Source: Albidovulum sp.
GTDB taxonomy: Bacteria; Pseudomonadota; Alphaproteobacteria; Rhodobacterales; Rhodobacteraceae
DNA length: 63,727 bases
Reading direction: 5' to 3'
NCBI GenBank assembly: GCA_026989275.1
Contig: JALSJQ010000030.1
Span: 1 to 63,727 of the forward strand
Within the stretch, counting starts at the first letter, position 1; each line of letters starts with the position of its first letter. This document shows, piece after piece, positions 7,467 through 18,682 of the stretch. The notes beneath the pieces were generated by a model. That model did no database searches, was not told where the DNA came from, and saw only the letters and a program-made list of their open reading frames with translations. A program made the translations under genes and the position numbers.

Positions 7467-8738
7467 ATGACGGAACAAAATGGCGGTCCGAAGACCTCGC
7501 GCCGCAAGTTTCTGACATCGGCGCTGATTGCCGGCGGGTCGGCAGCCGCGGCTCCCTTCGCCCGTGCTGCCAGCCCCGATCCGGCGATCACCGAGATCCA
7601 GCCCTGGAACCAGGAGCTGGGCTGGGGCGTCGATGCCAAGCCTTACGGCATGCCGAGCCAGTATGAATCGCATGTGGTGCGCCGGAACGTGGAGTGGCTG
7701 ACGGCCTCGACCGAAAGCTCGGTCAACTTCACGCCGCTGCACGAGCTCGACGGCATCATCACGCCGAACGGGCTCTGCTTCGAGCGCCATCATGCCGGGG
7801 CGGTCGAGATCGACCCGTCGAAGCATCGGCTGATGATCCACGGCCTCGTCGAGAAGCCGCTGGTCTTCACCATGGAAGAGCTGATGCAGTTTCCGCGCAT
7901 CAACCGGATCTATTTCCTCGAATGCGCGGCGAATACCGGCATGGAGTGGAAGGGCGCCCAGCTCAACGGCTGCCAGTTTTCCCACGGCATGATCCACAAC
8001 GTCATGTATACCGGCATTCCGCTCAAGTTCCTGCTCGAGCAGGCGGGCGTGAAGCCGAACGGCAAGTGGCTTCTGGCCGAGGGCGCGGATTCGTCGGGGA
8101 TGACGCGCTCGATCCCGATGTTCAAGGCGCTCGACGACTGCATGGTCGCCTTCAAGATGAACGGCGAGGCGCTGCGTGTGGAGCAGGGGTATCCGCTCCG
8201 GCTGATCGTGCCCGGCTGGGAAGGCAACATGTGGGTCAAGTGGCTTCGCCGCCTCGAGGTGGGCGACGAGCCGTGGCATCACCGGGAAGAGACGTCGAAA
8301 TACACCGACCTCATGGCTGATGGTCGCGCCCGGCGGTTCACCTGGGTGATGGACGCCAAGTCGGTCATCACCAATCCGAGCCCCCAGGCCCCGATCATCA
8401 CGGGCCCCGGTCCGGTCGTGCTGACCGGTGTCGCCTGGTCCGGCCACGGCAAGATCAAGCGGGTCGATGTCACGCTTGACGGCGGCAAGAACTGGCACAA
8501 GGCCCGGCTCTCCGGCCCGTCGCTCTCGAAGTCGATGCACCGCTTCTACTTCGAGTTCGAATGGGACGGCCGGCCGCTCCTGCTGCAAAGCCGCGCCATC
8601 GACGAGACGGGTTACGTCCAGCCCACCAAGGACGAGCTGCGCAAGATCCGTGGCGTGAACTCGATCTATCACAACAACGGCATCCAGACGTGGTATGTCA
8701 ATGAACAGGGGATCGCGGAAAATGTCGAAATCTCTTAG
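7467..8738 (+). CDS. soxC: SoxC, molybdenum sulfane dehydrogenase subunit
   Basis: A 423-residue member of the sulfite oxidase family. The Tat signal SRRKFLT is at 11-17. Cys153 in LECAANTG is the molybdenum ligand. A C-terminal Mo-co dimerisation domain follows from about 290. SoxC with SoxD oxidises the sulfane sulfur left on SoxY, releasing six electrons and allowing complete oxidation of thiosulfate without sulfur globules. GAGGAGG ribosome site; the last 17 bases overlap soxD. Confidence 0.95.
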   Translation: MTEQNGGPKTSRRKFLTSALIAGGSAAAAPFARAASPDPAITEIQPWNQELGWGVDAKPYGMPSQYESHVVRRNVEWLTASTESSVNFTPLHELDGIITPNGLCFERHHAGAVEIDPSKHRLMIHGLVEKPLVFTMEELMQFPRINRIYFLECAANTGMEWKGAQLNGCQFSHGMIHNVMYTGIPLKFLLEQAGVKPNGKWLLAEGADSSGMTRSIPMFKALDDCMVAFKMNGEALRVEQGYPLRLIVPGWEGNMWVKWLRRLEVGDEPWHHREETSKYTDLMADGRARRFTWVMDAKSVITNPSPQAPIITGPGPVVLTGVAWSGHGKIKRVDVTLDGGKNWHKARLSGPSLSKSMHRFYFEFEWDGRPLLLQSRAIDETGYVQPTKDELRKIRGVNSIYHNNGIQTWYVNEQGIAENVEIS

Positions 8739-10083
8739 TGTTTTCGCGGCCGGCGCCACGGTTCTCGTGCTCGGGGGTGCCTACTATCTGGCCGACAGCC
8801 TTGTCGAAAAGGGCGGAACCGCCGATCAGACCGTGACCTTCGTGGCCGGCACCGAGCCGGCGGCCGAGGAAAAGGTCGAAACGGCTGCCGCCGGGCCCGA
8901 AACCGCCGTGGCCGCGGTGCAGACCGTGGCGGCCGGGATGGCGAAGCCGGTTGCCGCCGAGGGCGGCGCCGCATCGCTCGAGGGCGCCGGCGGTGATGCC
9001 GACTATGCCGACGAGGGCTTCATGCCGTCGGGCAAGCTCGGCCTGGGTCGCGAGGCCCTGCCCGAGGAGATCGCTGCCTGGAACATCGATGTCGCCCCCT
9101 ATGACAAGGGGCTGCCGCCGGGGCAGGGGTCGGTCGCCGATGGCGAGGAGATCTTTGCCGAGAAATGCGCCATGTGTCATGGCGATTTCGGTGAAGGCGT
9201 CGATCGCTGGCCGGTGCTGGCGGGTGGTCAGGGCACGCTGACCGCGGATCGTCCGGTCAAGACCATCGGGTCCTACTGGCCCTATTTCTCGACCGTGTGG
9301 GACTATGTCCACCGCGCGATGCCCTTCGGCAATGCCCGTTCGCTGACCAATGACGAGGTCTATGCGATCGCGGCCTATCTCCTCTACGTGAACGACCTCG
9401 TGGATGAGGATTTCGTCCTCAATCAGGACAACTTCGCCTCGATCCACCTGCCGAACGAGAACGGCTTCTACATGGATGACCGCGACAAGGTCGAGTATCC
9501 GGTCTTCCGTCGCGAGCCCTGCATGACCAACTGCAAGGGCGAGGTGAAGATCGTCATGCGCGCCCGGGTCGTCGATGTGACGCCGGAAGACGCCGTGGCC
9601 CGCAAGCGGGCCGAGGAAGCGGCGAAGAAGGCGGCGATGAAGGCCAGGGAGGGTGCCGGTGCCGCGACGCCGGCAGCAGCCCCGGCTCCGGCGGCTCCTG
9701 CCGAGGAATCGAAAGCCGCTCCGGCTGCCGAGACCAAGCCGATGGAGACGGCCTCCGCCGCAGCCGATCCGGCGCTCGTCAAGAAGGGCGAAAAGGTCTT
9801 CAAGAAGTGCAAGTCCTGTCATGCCGTCGGACCGGGTGCCAAGAACAAGGTCGGCCCCGAACTCAACGGGCTGATCGGCCGGCCGGTTGGCAGCATCGAG
9901 GGCTTCCGCTACTCCAAGGGCATGAAGGCGCTGCATGACGCCGGCAAGGTGTGGGACGAGGCCTTCTTCGCCGAGTTCATCAAGAACCCGAAAGGGACGG
10001 TGAAGGGCACGAAGATGTCCTTCCGCGGCCTGAAGAAGGACTCGGACGTCGAGGCCCTGATCGCCTATCTCAAGCAGTTCTGA
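8722..10083 (+). CDS. soxD: SoxD, diheme cytochrome c subunit of SoxCD
   Basis: A 453-residue protein. A hydrophobic N-terminal segment (about 6-25) without a clear cleavage site may anchor it. Residues about 35-100 are Ala/Glu-rich. The first cytochrome domain has CAMCH at 149-153. An Ala/Pro/Glu-rich linker (about 292-350) leads to a C-terminal class I cytochrome c with CKSCH at 363-367 and Met432 as probable axial ligand. It accepts electrons from SoxC. The N-terminal extension and linker make it longer than the Paracoccus protein. The start at 8722 lies inside soxC, suggesting coupled translation. Confidence 0.92.
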   Translation: MSKSLSVFAAGATVLVLGGAYYLADSLVEKGGTADQTVTFVAGTEPAAEEKVETAAAGPETAVAAVQTVAAGMAKPVAAEGGAASLEGAGGDADYADEGFMPSGKLGLGREALPEEIAAWNIDVAPYDKGLPPGQGSVADGEEIFAEKCAMCHGDFGEGVDRWPVLAGGQGTLTADRPVKTIGSYWPYFSTVWDYVHRAMPFGNARSLTNDEVYAIAAYLLYVNDLVDEDFVLNQDNFASIHLPNENGFYMDDRDKVEYPVFRREPCMTNCKGEVKIVMRARVVDVTPEDAVARKRAEEAAKKAAMKAREGAGAATPAAAPAPAAPAEESKAAPAAETKPMETASAAADPALVKKGEKVFKKCKSCHAVGPGAKNKVGPELNGLIGRPVGSIEGFRYSKGMKALHDAGKVWDEAFFAEFIKNPKGTVKGTKMSFRGLKKDSDVEALIAYLKQF

Positions 10084-10109
10084 GGCGCCGAACGGCTGAA
10101 CGTTCAGGT

Positions 10110-10139
10110 GATGGCCGGGTTCGAAGGAGCCCGGCCATC
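10110..10139 (+). terminator. hairpin terminator after soxD
   Basis: GATGGCCGGG (10110-10119) and CCCGGCCATC (10130-10139) form a perfect ten-base-pair stem with a ten-base loop, 26 bases after the soxD stop. The following ATCGTTCC is only weakly T-rich. It probably ends the main sox transcript; readthrough into the DUF302 gene is possible. Confidence 0.6.
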
Positions 10140-10221
10140 ATCGTTCCGGATCTGGTCCGCGGCCGCGAAACGGCGTATCCTGCAAGAGTGATCGCCATTC
10201 TCATCTGTCGGGAGACATGCC

Positions 10222-10662
10222 ATGCGCGGCCTTCTCGCCCTTCTCGTGCTCGTTCTCGCCCTGCCCGCCCTTGCCGGGGAAGACCGGCCCTGGGTGCGCT
10301 ATGTCGAATATGATGGCAGCTTCGAGGATGCGGTGTTCGGGGTCGAGAGCGCCATCATCGACCGCGGCCTCAAGGTCGATCATGTCAGCCATGTCGGCGA
10401 CATGCTCAATCGGACCGCGGCCGATGTCGGGGCGACGAAGCAGATCTTCGTCAAGGCCGACGTCTATCAGTTCTGCTCGGCCACGCTTTCCCGCAAGATG
10501 ATGGAGACCGACCCGCTCAACATCGTCTTCTGCCCCTACAGCGTGTTCGTCGCCGATACGGGCGAGAAGGTCTATATCGGCCATCCGGTCTATCCCGAAG
10601 GGCCGATGAAGGAGGTCGAGGCATTGCTCGACGCCATCGTCAGGGATGCCGGCGAGATGTAG
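10222..10662 (+). CDS. secreted DUF302-domain protein
   Basis: A 146-residue protein with a signal peptide (LLALLVLVLALPALAG) and a DUF302 fold, recognised from the spaced segments GSFEDAVFGVESAIIDRGL, HVGDMLN and the late NIVFCPYSVFVAD. Two cysteines remain after export. The family has no established reaction; members often sit near sulfur-oxidation or redox genes. It lies just downstream of soxD, where Paracoccus has soxE-soxH, none of which is present here. GGGAG precedes the ATG, and strong hairpins bracket the gene. A periplasmic sulfur or heme role is inference from position only. Confidence 0.75.
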   Translation: MRGLLALLVLVLALPALAGEDRPWVRYVEYDGSFEDAVFGVESAIIDRGLKVDHVSHVGDMLNRTAADVGATKQIFVKADVYQFCSATLSRKMMETDPLNIVFCPYSVFVADTGEKVYIGHPVYPEGPMKEVEALLDAIVRDAGEM

Positions 10663-10691
10663 CCTTGGCCGCAGGCCGCATGTTCGATTCC

Positions 10692-10716
10692 GGGGGCCCT
10701 GCGGGGCCCCTTTCTT
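10692..10716 (+). terminator. rho-independent terminator after DUF302 gene
   Basis: GGGGCCC (10693-10699), loop TGCG, GGGCCCC (10704-10710), followed by TTTCTT. A compact GC stem with a T-rich tail, 30 bases after the stop codon. Confidence 0.75.
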
Positions 10717-10830
10717 GTCAGGGCCGGAGTCTCTTCTTCACCGCCTGCAGCACGAAAGGCCGCAGGGAAACCGATCGTTAAGGATTGGCGGCTAGGCTGG
10801 CGACGAATCGGCAGGAGGTGCAGTGCGAGC

Positions 10831-12824
<1,994 letters not shown>

Positions 12825-13963
12825 GCGCGCCGCACTCGAAGGTGCGGGCCGTCGTCGCGCCTGTCCCAGCAGGGCGGAAACGCCGCATGAGGCTCCTCGT
12901 GCGTACGGTCGGGATGCCGGGCGGGCGAAGATCGGGGTTTGCCAATATCGCTTGCAACATGAAGCGGCCTGCGTGTCTCGAACGGCGGAAGGCGGTGGCG
13001 TGAGGGTGAACCTCGACCGAGATCGCAACAGCGGCGAAAGGCGACAAGGCCCGGTCGGGGCGGATGGGGCAAAGCCCTTGGCAGGGCGACAGAACCGGCG
13101 GCCGGCTTTCCGGGCAGGCAAGACGGCGATTGGTGCCGGCGAACGGCTTGGCAAGGCGCGGTTGACCGAGATGGCTGGGCGCGAGAGCCGTTCCCGAGCT
13201 GATTGGAGGGCGGATCGGAGACCATGATGAAAACTGCCCGCACTCGGTCCTCGGACGGTGCGCGCCCCGCGAGTGCCGGACATCCGAACCAAAACTGTTC
13301 GGGGGTCCGGTGAAACGGGCAGGATCACCCTGTCCCGGCCCCGCACGGCGCGGACATTGCGATGTCCGCCAGCCGCCCGGCCGCGTCACGGATCGGATCC
13401 CGCAGACAATTCCCGTCTTCGCTTCCGAGAATCCGCCCGGCAAGACCGATCATGGTTCCGGTTGTCGCCGACTCCTTCGTCACGTTGTCGGTTCCCGCAA
13501 ACCTCGGACGGACGAAGAAACACCGTAGTCGCGTCTTGCACCACAGGCCGGGGCGCTATCGAAAGGCGGGACTTGATATACGGTTTCGCTGCCGGCCCTG
13601 AACCTCGCAGGCGAAGAATTTTCGACCACACTCCGTCTGGATGCGGTAGATGGGCAATGCCATTCCCTCGAGGGCCTGATCGAAGGAAGCGAGTGCCGGA
13701 ATCGTCGTCCCGCCGGAAGAATGGCCATGACGACACAGCGTGAGAGATCGTCGAGGGCCGTTGTCGCTCCATCCGCCGAAGGGCAGGCCAGAGGCGGCAG
13801 GAAGCCGTTTCGGAGGCAGGATGCCCCGGCGATCTTCACAGGGGGCCGCTCCTGCGGGTTGCGATCCGGCCGCATTGTCTTCGGACTGCGGGAAGGTATA
13901 GCTTCGAGCCATCCTGCGTACGGGGCGCAGGAAGACGGTGGCGTGGTGTCGGGGAGAAACGGA
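12825..13963. other. 1.1-kb gene-free region with one perfect hairpin
   Basis: No frame on either strand has a recognisable domain, a good ribosome site and sensible composition. Candidate readings are Arg/Pro/Ser-rich and look like shadow translation. A perfect inverted repeat, GCGGACAT-TGCG-ATGTCCGC, lies at 13350-13369 without a T-tract. The region may be a decayed gene, a long leader for the TPR gene, or hold a small RNA that cannot be recognised by eye. Confidence 0.45.
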
Positions 13964-15748
13964 ATGGTGACGAAACGGTTCAAGGCGGCAGGGGCGGGCG
14001 CTCTGGTGGCGCTGGCGGTGGCATGTGCCTCCCCCGCCCCGGCGGAGCGCTTCCCCGCCGGGGCCTATCTCGCGGCGCGCGCGGCTCTGGAGGCGGGCGA
14101 TTTCGCCAGGGCGGCCTCGCTCTTCTCCGAGACCATCGCCGCCGATCCGGAAAACGCCGACCTCGTCCGCAACGGGCTGATCTCGGCGGTGGGGGTCGGC
14201 AACATGGCCATGGCCCGGGCGCTCGCTCTTCGGCTGGAGGCGCTGGATCCGGGAAATCCCGTCGCCTCGATCGTCCTCGTCTCGGATCAGGCGAAGGCAG
14301 GGCGGTTCGACAGGGCCCGGGCCACGCTGCGCAAGGGCGAGGGTGATCCGCGCGGCTTCGAGAAACTGGTCGAAGGCTGGCTCCTCGTGGGTGAAGGGCG
14401 TATGCGCGAGGGGCTCGAACTTTTCGCCGGCCAGTCGAAGGAACTCGGGGCGCTGGCCGATTACCAGCGTGTGCTGGCTCTTGCCCTTGCGGGGGATTTC
14501 GAGGCGGCCGCTCGGGTTTTCGACGCGTCGAAGAACCTGCAATCGGGGGGAAGCTGGTTCCTGCCCGCCCGCATCGAGATCCTCGCTGCCGCCGGGCGGG
14601 GAGAGGAGGCGCTGCAGCTGGCGCGCAAGGTTCTCGCGGCGGCGCCCTCCCCCCGGATCGCCGCTCTCGCAGAGGCCCTTTCCTCCGGAAGGGAGCCGCC
14701 CTTCGACATCATCGCCTCGGCGAAGGACGGGCTCGCCGAAGCGCAGCTGCTCCTTGCCCGTCTCCTCGAGAACCGGAGCGGCAACGAGCGCGCCGCCCTG
14801 CTTTATGCCCGTCTTGCCGAATATCTGCGCCCCGAGGATGCCCGCACCCATCTTGCGGTGGCGCGGATCCTCTCGAGTGTCGGGCAGGCGGATCTGGCTC
14901 TCGCCGCTCTCGGCAAGGTCGCGCCGGATGCACCCGAATACGAAGAGGCGATGCGCCTCAAGGCGACGATCCAGAGCGACGTGGGGCAGGTGGACGCGGC
15001 CGTGGCCACGCTCGACCGCCTTCTCGCGAAGGTGCCCGACGATCTTCCCGGCTGGTGGAGCAAGGGGGACATTCTCCGGCGGGCCGAGCGTTTCGAGGAG
15101 GCGCGGCGGGCCTATGACCGGGCGATCGCCCTGCTCGCGAAGCCCGAACCGCGGCACTGGACGCTGTTCTATGCGCGGGGGATCACCGAGGAACGCACCG
15201 GCGCGTGGGAGCAGGCCGAGGCCGATTTCAGACGGGCTCTCGCGATCAACCCCGACCAGCCCCTCGTCCTCAACTATTACGGCTATTCCCTGCTGGACCG
15301 GCAGGAGAAGGCCCGTTACGCCGAAGCTCTCGACATGATCCGCAAGGCGGCGAAGAAGCGCCCCAATGACGGTTACATCGCCGATTCGCTCGGCTGGGGC
15401 CTCTATCTCACCGGCCGGCTCGAGGAGGCGGTGAAGCAGATGGAGCGTGCCATCCGGCTCGTGCCCTTCGATCCGGTGATCTCGGATCATCTGGGCGACG
15501 TCTATTGGGATGCGGGGCGGCGCTGGGAGGCGCGGGTGCAGTGGCGCCGGGCGTTGTCGCTCGATCCCGAACCCGAGGCGGCCGCCCGGATCCGGCTCAA
15601 GATCGAGAAGGGGCTCGATGCCGTCCGGAACATGAGCCCTGCCGAGATCGAGGCCGCCATCCGCAGGACCGAGAAGGGGGCGACCGGACAAGGGAGCGAT
15701 GCCAGACATGCCATCGGCAAGGGCGCAGGCCGGGAATCGGGTGGCTGA
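13964..15748 (+). CDS. tetratricopeptide-repeat protein, exported
   Basis: A 594-residue protein with an N-terminal export signal ([10 protein letters not shown]) and many TPR helices across the rest, clearest in the segments [39 protein letters not shown] and [24 protein letters not shown]. The Cys in AVAC could be a lipobox, but position -3 is Ala, so plain secretion is equally possible. TPR arrays are protein-binding scaffolds. The same gene directly upstream of ispE is common in alphaproteobacteria. ATG 13964 was chosen because it starts the signal peptide. The specific partner is unknown. Confidence 0.8.
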   Translation: MVTKRFKAAGAGALVALAVACASPAPAERFPAGAYLAARAALEAGDFARAASLFSETIAADPENADLVRNGLISAVGVGNMAMARALALRLEALDPGNPVASIVLVSDQAKAGRFDRARATLRKGEGDPRGFEKLVEGWLLVGEGRMREGLELFAGQSKELGALADYQRVLALALAGDFEAAARVFDASKNLQSGGSWFLPARIEILAAAGRGEEALQLARKVLAAAPSPRIAALAEALSSGREPPFDIIASAKDGLAEAQLLLARLLENRSGNERAALLYARLAEYLRPEDARTHLAVARILSSVGQADLALAALGKVAPDAPEYEEAMRLKATIQSDVGQVDAAVATLDRLLAKVPDDLPGWWSKGDILRRAERFEEARRAYDRAIALLAKPEPRHWTLFYARGITEERTGAWEQAEADFRRALAINPDQPLVLNYYGYSLLDRQEKARYAEALDMIRKAAKKRPNDGYIADSLGWGLYLTGRLEEAVKQMERAIRLVPFDPVISDHLGDVYWDAGRRWEARVQWRRALSLDPEPEAAARIRLKIEKGLDAVRNMSPAEIEAAIRRTEKGATGQGSDARHAIGKGAGRESGG

Positions 15749-15758
15749 AGACGGGCGC

Positions 15759-16591
15759 ATGATCGAAGCGGCGCCGGCCAAGATCAACCTCGCGCTTCAT
15801 GTCGTCGGTCGGCGTGAAGACGGCTTTCACGAGCTCGACAGCCTCGTGGCGCCGGCGGCAGTGGGCGACCGGGTCGAGGTGGGGTCAGCAGCGGGCCTTG
15901 TCTCGATGTCGTCCCCGAGGGCGCGGTGCCGACGGGGGCGGACAATCTCGCGCTCAGGGCGGCCATGTTTTACGGGCGACGCGTCGGGCGGGGTGACGCG
16001 GCCATCCGTCTCGAGAAACGTTTGCCGGTCGCGGCCGGGATCGGCGGCGGCTCGAGCGATGCGGCCGCCGTCATCCGCGCCCTGGCGCGCCTGTGGGGCA
16101 CGCCGCTGCCTCCGGCCGAAGCGCTCCTGCCGCTCGGGGCCGATGTGCCCGTCTGTCTGGAGCCGCAGCCCTGGCGGATGAGGGGGGTCGGAGAGCGGCT
16201 GACGCCGGCGCCGCTGCCCCGGTTCGATCTCGTCCTCGTCAACCCCCGTCGTCCGGTCCCGACCGGCGCGGTGTTCCGCCGCCTTGCGCGGATCGACAAT
16301 CCGCCGCTGCCGCCGCTTCCGCGCGGGGAGGGGCGCGAAGAGTGGCTCGGCTGGCTCGCCCGCACCCGCAACGACCTCGAGCCCGCGGCCCGCGCGATCC
16401 GCCCCGAAATCGGTGCGGTGATCGCCGCGCTCGAGCGCAGCGGCGCTCCGCTTCTGGTGCGCATGTCGGGATCGGGGGGAACGGTCTTCGCCATTCATGC
16501 CGACAAGGAAGCCGCGCACAGGGCGGCGGAAGCGGTCCGCGCGGCCCATCCCGAGTGGTGGGTGGTGGCCACGCACACGCTCGCGGGCTGA
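15759..16591 (+). pseudogene. ispE: ispE, 4-diphosphocytidyl-2-C-methyl-D-erythritol kinase, one frameshift as given
   Basis: The N-terminus [19 protein letters not shown] reads from ATG 15759 until about 15900. The rest, from [19 protein letters not shown] through the GHMP-kinase ATP loop [15 protein letters not shown] to the C-terminal MSGSGGTVFA, reads in another frame. Restoring one base near CTTGTCTCGATG (15898-15905) gives a normal 277-residue IspE. The enzyme phosphorylates CDP-methylerythritol in the MEP isoprenoid pathway and is normally essential in bacteria lacking mevalonate genes. A sequencing or assembly error is therefore more likely than real loss. It sits 10 bases after the TPR gene and converges on the polyprenyl diphosphate synthase, which uses MEP-pathway products. 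A GTG start at 15741 is an alternative. Confidence 0.8.
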
Positions 16592-16625
16592 AGCAAGCGC
16601 CGCGCTTCCCCGTGCCTTGGACCGG

Positions 16626-17627
16626 TCAGCTCACCCGTGCGACCACGAAGTCGGCGAGCCCCCCAAGATGATCGCGAATCGGGTGGGGCGGCAGGGCGGT
16701 GAGGGCCTCACGCGCGCGGCCGCTCCAGGCGAGGGCGGCCTCGCGGGTCTTCTCGAGGGCGCCGTGGCGCAGGAGAAGGGCGAGCGCTTCCTCGAGGTCG
16801 CCCTCTTCCTGCCGGCCCCGCTCGATCGTCCGCTGCCAGAAGGCGCGTTCGGCGTCATCGGCGGCGGCCAGGGCCTTGATCAGCGGCAGGGTGATCTTGC
16901 GCTCGCGGAAATCGTCGCCGACATTCTTGCCGAGAGTGCCGGAGGCGCCGCCGTAATCGAGCAGGTCATCGACGATCTGGAAGGCGATGCCGAGGGCATC
17001 GCCATAGGCCCGGAGAGCGGCGATCTCGTCCTCGGGCCGGTCGGCGATCACCCCGCCGACCTCGGCCGCGGCGGCGAAGAGGGCGGCCGTCTTGCCGCGA
17101 ACGACCTGAAGATAGGTGGTCTCGTCGGTCGAGAGATTCCGGGAGACGGTGAGTTGCAGCACTTCGCCCTCGGCGATGGTCGCGGCGGCGTTGGCGAGAA
17201 TGTCGAGCACGCGCAGCGAATCGGTCTCGACCATCAGCTGGAAGGAACGGGCGAAGAGATAGTCGCCCACGAGCACCGACGACTTGTTGTCCCACAGGAG
17301 ATTGGCCGTGGGCCGGCCGCGGCGCCGGTCGCTCTCGTCCACCACGTCGTCATGCAGGAGCGTCGCCGTGTGTATGAACTCGACGGTGGCGGCCAGGCGG
17401 ATGTGGTTCTCCCCCTCGTAGCCGCACATGCGGGCGGCGGCGAGGGTGAGCAGCGGTCGCAGCCGCTTGCCGCCGGCCTCGATCAGATGGGCCGAGATCT
17501 CCGGGATGCGCGGGGCATGTTCCGAGGACATGCGGGCGCGGATCAGCCGGTTGACCGCCTCCATGTCGTCGGCGAGGAGCGCGCGCAGGGCATCGACAGG
17601 CGAAGTCACCAGGTTTTGACGGTTCAC
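16626..17627 (-). CDS. all-trans polyprenyl diphosphate synthase (quinone side chain)
   Basis: A 333-residue class I prenyltransferase. The first Asp-rich motif is DDVVDESD (93-100), followed by RRRGRP. The second is DDLLD (220-224), with the usual Lys/Arg segments GGKRLRP and RERKITLPLIKAL. Such enzymes condense isopentenyl diphosphate to octa- or decaprenyl diphosphate, which becomes the ubiquinone tail. The start is GTG 17627 with GAGGAGAG upstream; longer readings overlap the divergent DUF2007 gene. Convergent with ispE. Chain length (C40 or C50) cannot be told by eye. Confidence 0.9.
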   Translation of the reverse strand: MNRQNLVTSPVDALRALLADDMEAVNRLIRARMSSEHAPRIPEISAHLIEAGGKRLRPLLTLAAARMCGYEGENHIRLAATVEFIHTATLLHDDVVDESDRRRGRPTANLLWDNKSSVLVGDYLFARSFQLMVETDSLRVLDILANAAATIAEGEVLQLTVSRNLSTDETTYLQVVRGKTAALFAAAAEVGGVIADRPEDEIAALRAYGDALGIAFQIVDDLLDYGGASGTLGKNVGDDFRERKITLPLIKALAAADDAERAFWQRTIERGRQEEGDLEEALALLLRHGALEKTREAALAWSGRAREALTALPPHPIRDHLGGLADFVVARVS

Positions 17628-17675
17628 AGGCGCTCTCCTCTCGACAAGGTGGACGCGGCCGCCCATGGATGGGGC

Positions 17676-17900
17676 ATGAAGGTCGTGATGCAGACGAACG
17701 ATCCGGCCGCGCTGGCCTTCGCCCAGGCACTCCTCGATGGCGAGGGTATAGCCTTCTTCGTGCTCGACGTCCACATGAGCAGCCTCGAAGGCTCGATCGG
17801 CATTCTGCCGCGTCGGCTCGCCGTGCCCGACCGGGAGGCGGCGCGGGCGCGGGAGATTCTGGCCGAGAACGGCCTCGAGATCGTGGAGGGTGGTCGATGA
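17676..17900 (+). CDS. DUF2007 small protein
   Basis: A 74-residue protein with the DUF2007 pattern: NDPAALAFAQALLDGEGIAFFVLD, then SIGILPRRLAVPDREAARAREIL. The fold resembles a PII-like signalling domain; its function is not established. It is divergent from the polyprenyl synthase gene and overlaps the following methyltransferase by four bases (ATGA), so the two are probably co-translated. Confidence 0.8.
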   Translation: MKVVMQTNDPAALAFAQALLDGEGIAFFVLDVHMSSLEGSIGILPRRLAVPDREAARAREILAENGLEIVEGGR

Positions 17901-18664
17901 ACGGCCTCGCAGAGGATGATGCGGCTCTGACGCGGGACATGCTCCTCGGCGGGCGGGTGACGCTGCTCCAGCCGCGGGAGGGCTATCGGGCGACCACGGA
18001 TCCCCTGCTGCTTGCCGCGGCGGTGCCGGCGCGTGCCGGGCAGAGCGTGCTCGAGCTCGGTTGCGGCGTCGGCACGGCGGCGTTGTGCCTCATGCGCCGC
18101 GTGCCGGGGGTGCGGGTGACCGGCGTCGAGCTGCAGGCGGCGTATGCGGCGCTCGCGCGGCGGAACGCCACGCTCAACGATCTGCCGCTCGAGGTCGTCG
18201 AGGGGGATGTCGCCGATCTGCCCGCAGTGGTGCGGCGGCGGCAGTTCGACCATGTGATGGCCAACCCGCCCTGGTTTCCGCCGGGAAGTGGCGCGCCGGC
18301 CGGGCGGGGCGACCGGGAGCGGGGGCGGCGCGAGGCGACGCCGCTTGCGCTGTGGGTGGATGCCATGTTGCGCCGCCTGCGCTCGGGCGGCCATTTCGTC
18401 CTCATCCAGCGCACCGAGCGGCTGCCCGAGGTACTGGCGGCCATCGGCGCGCGCCTCGGCGCGGTGCGGGTGCTGCCGCTGGCGGGGCGGACGGGCCGGC
18501 CGGCGGAGCGCTTCATCCTGCTTGGCCGCAAGGATCTGCGCACCCCCTTCACCCTGCTGCCGCCCCTCGTCCTCCACGAAGGGGCACGTCATCTCGCCGA
18601 CCGGGACAGCTTCACCCCCGAGCTGCGGGCGATCCTGCGCGAAGGTGCGGCTCTCGAGATCTGA
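17897..18664 (+). CDS. class I SAM-dependent methyltransferase, TrmN6/HemK-like
   Basis: A 255-residue protein with SAM motif I VLELGCGVGT (51-60), acidic motif GVELQ (76-80) and the catalytic NPPW (123-126). The NPPY/W motif is typical of enzymes methylating exocyclic or amide nitrogens of nucleic acids or glutamine, here most like the tRNA adenine-N6 methyltransferase group. It starts in the stop codon of the DUF2007 gene. The exact substrate is inference. Confidence 0.82.
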   Translation: MNGLAEDDAALTRDMLLGGRVTLLQPREGYRATTDPLLLAAAVPARAGQSVLELGCGVGTAALCLMRRVPGVRVTGVELQAAYAALARRNATLNDLPLEVVEGDVADLPAVVRRRQFDHVMANPPWFPPGSGAPAGRGDRERGRREATPLALWVDAMLRRLRSGGHFVLIQRTERLPEVLAAIGARLGAVRVLPLAGRTGRPAERFILLGRKDLRTPFTLLPPLVLHEGARHLADRDSFTPELRAILREGAALEI

Positions 18665-18682
18665 AAGCACCGCCTTCCGGCA

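Noticed and set aside
13721-13963. An 81-codon in-frame extension upstream of the TPR protein
   Set aside because: The extension is Arg/Gly-rich and has no signal peptide, whereas ATG 13964 begins a normal export signal.
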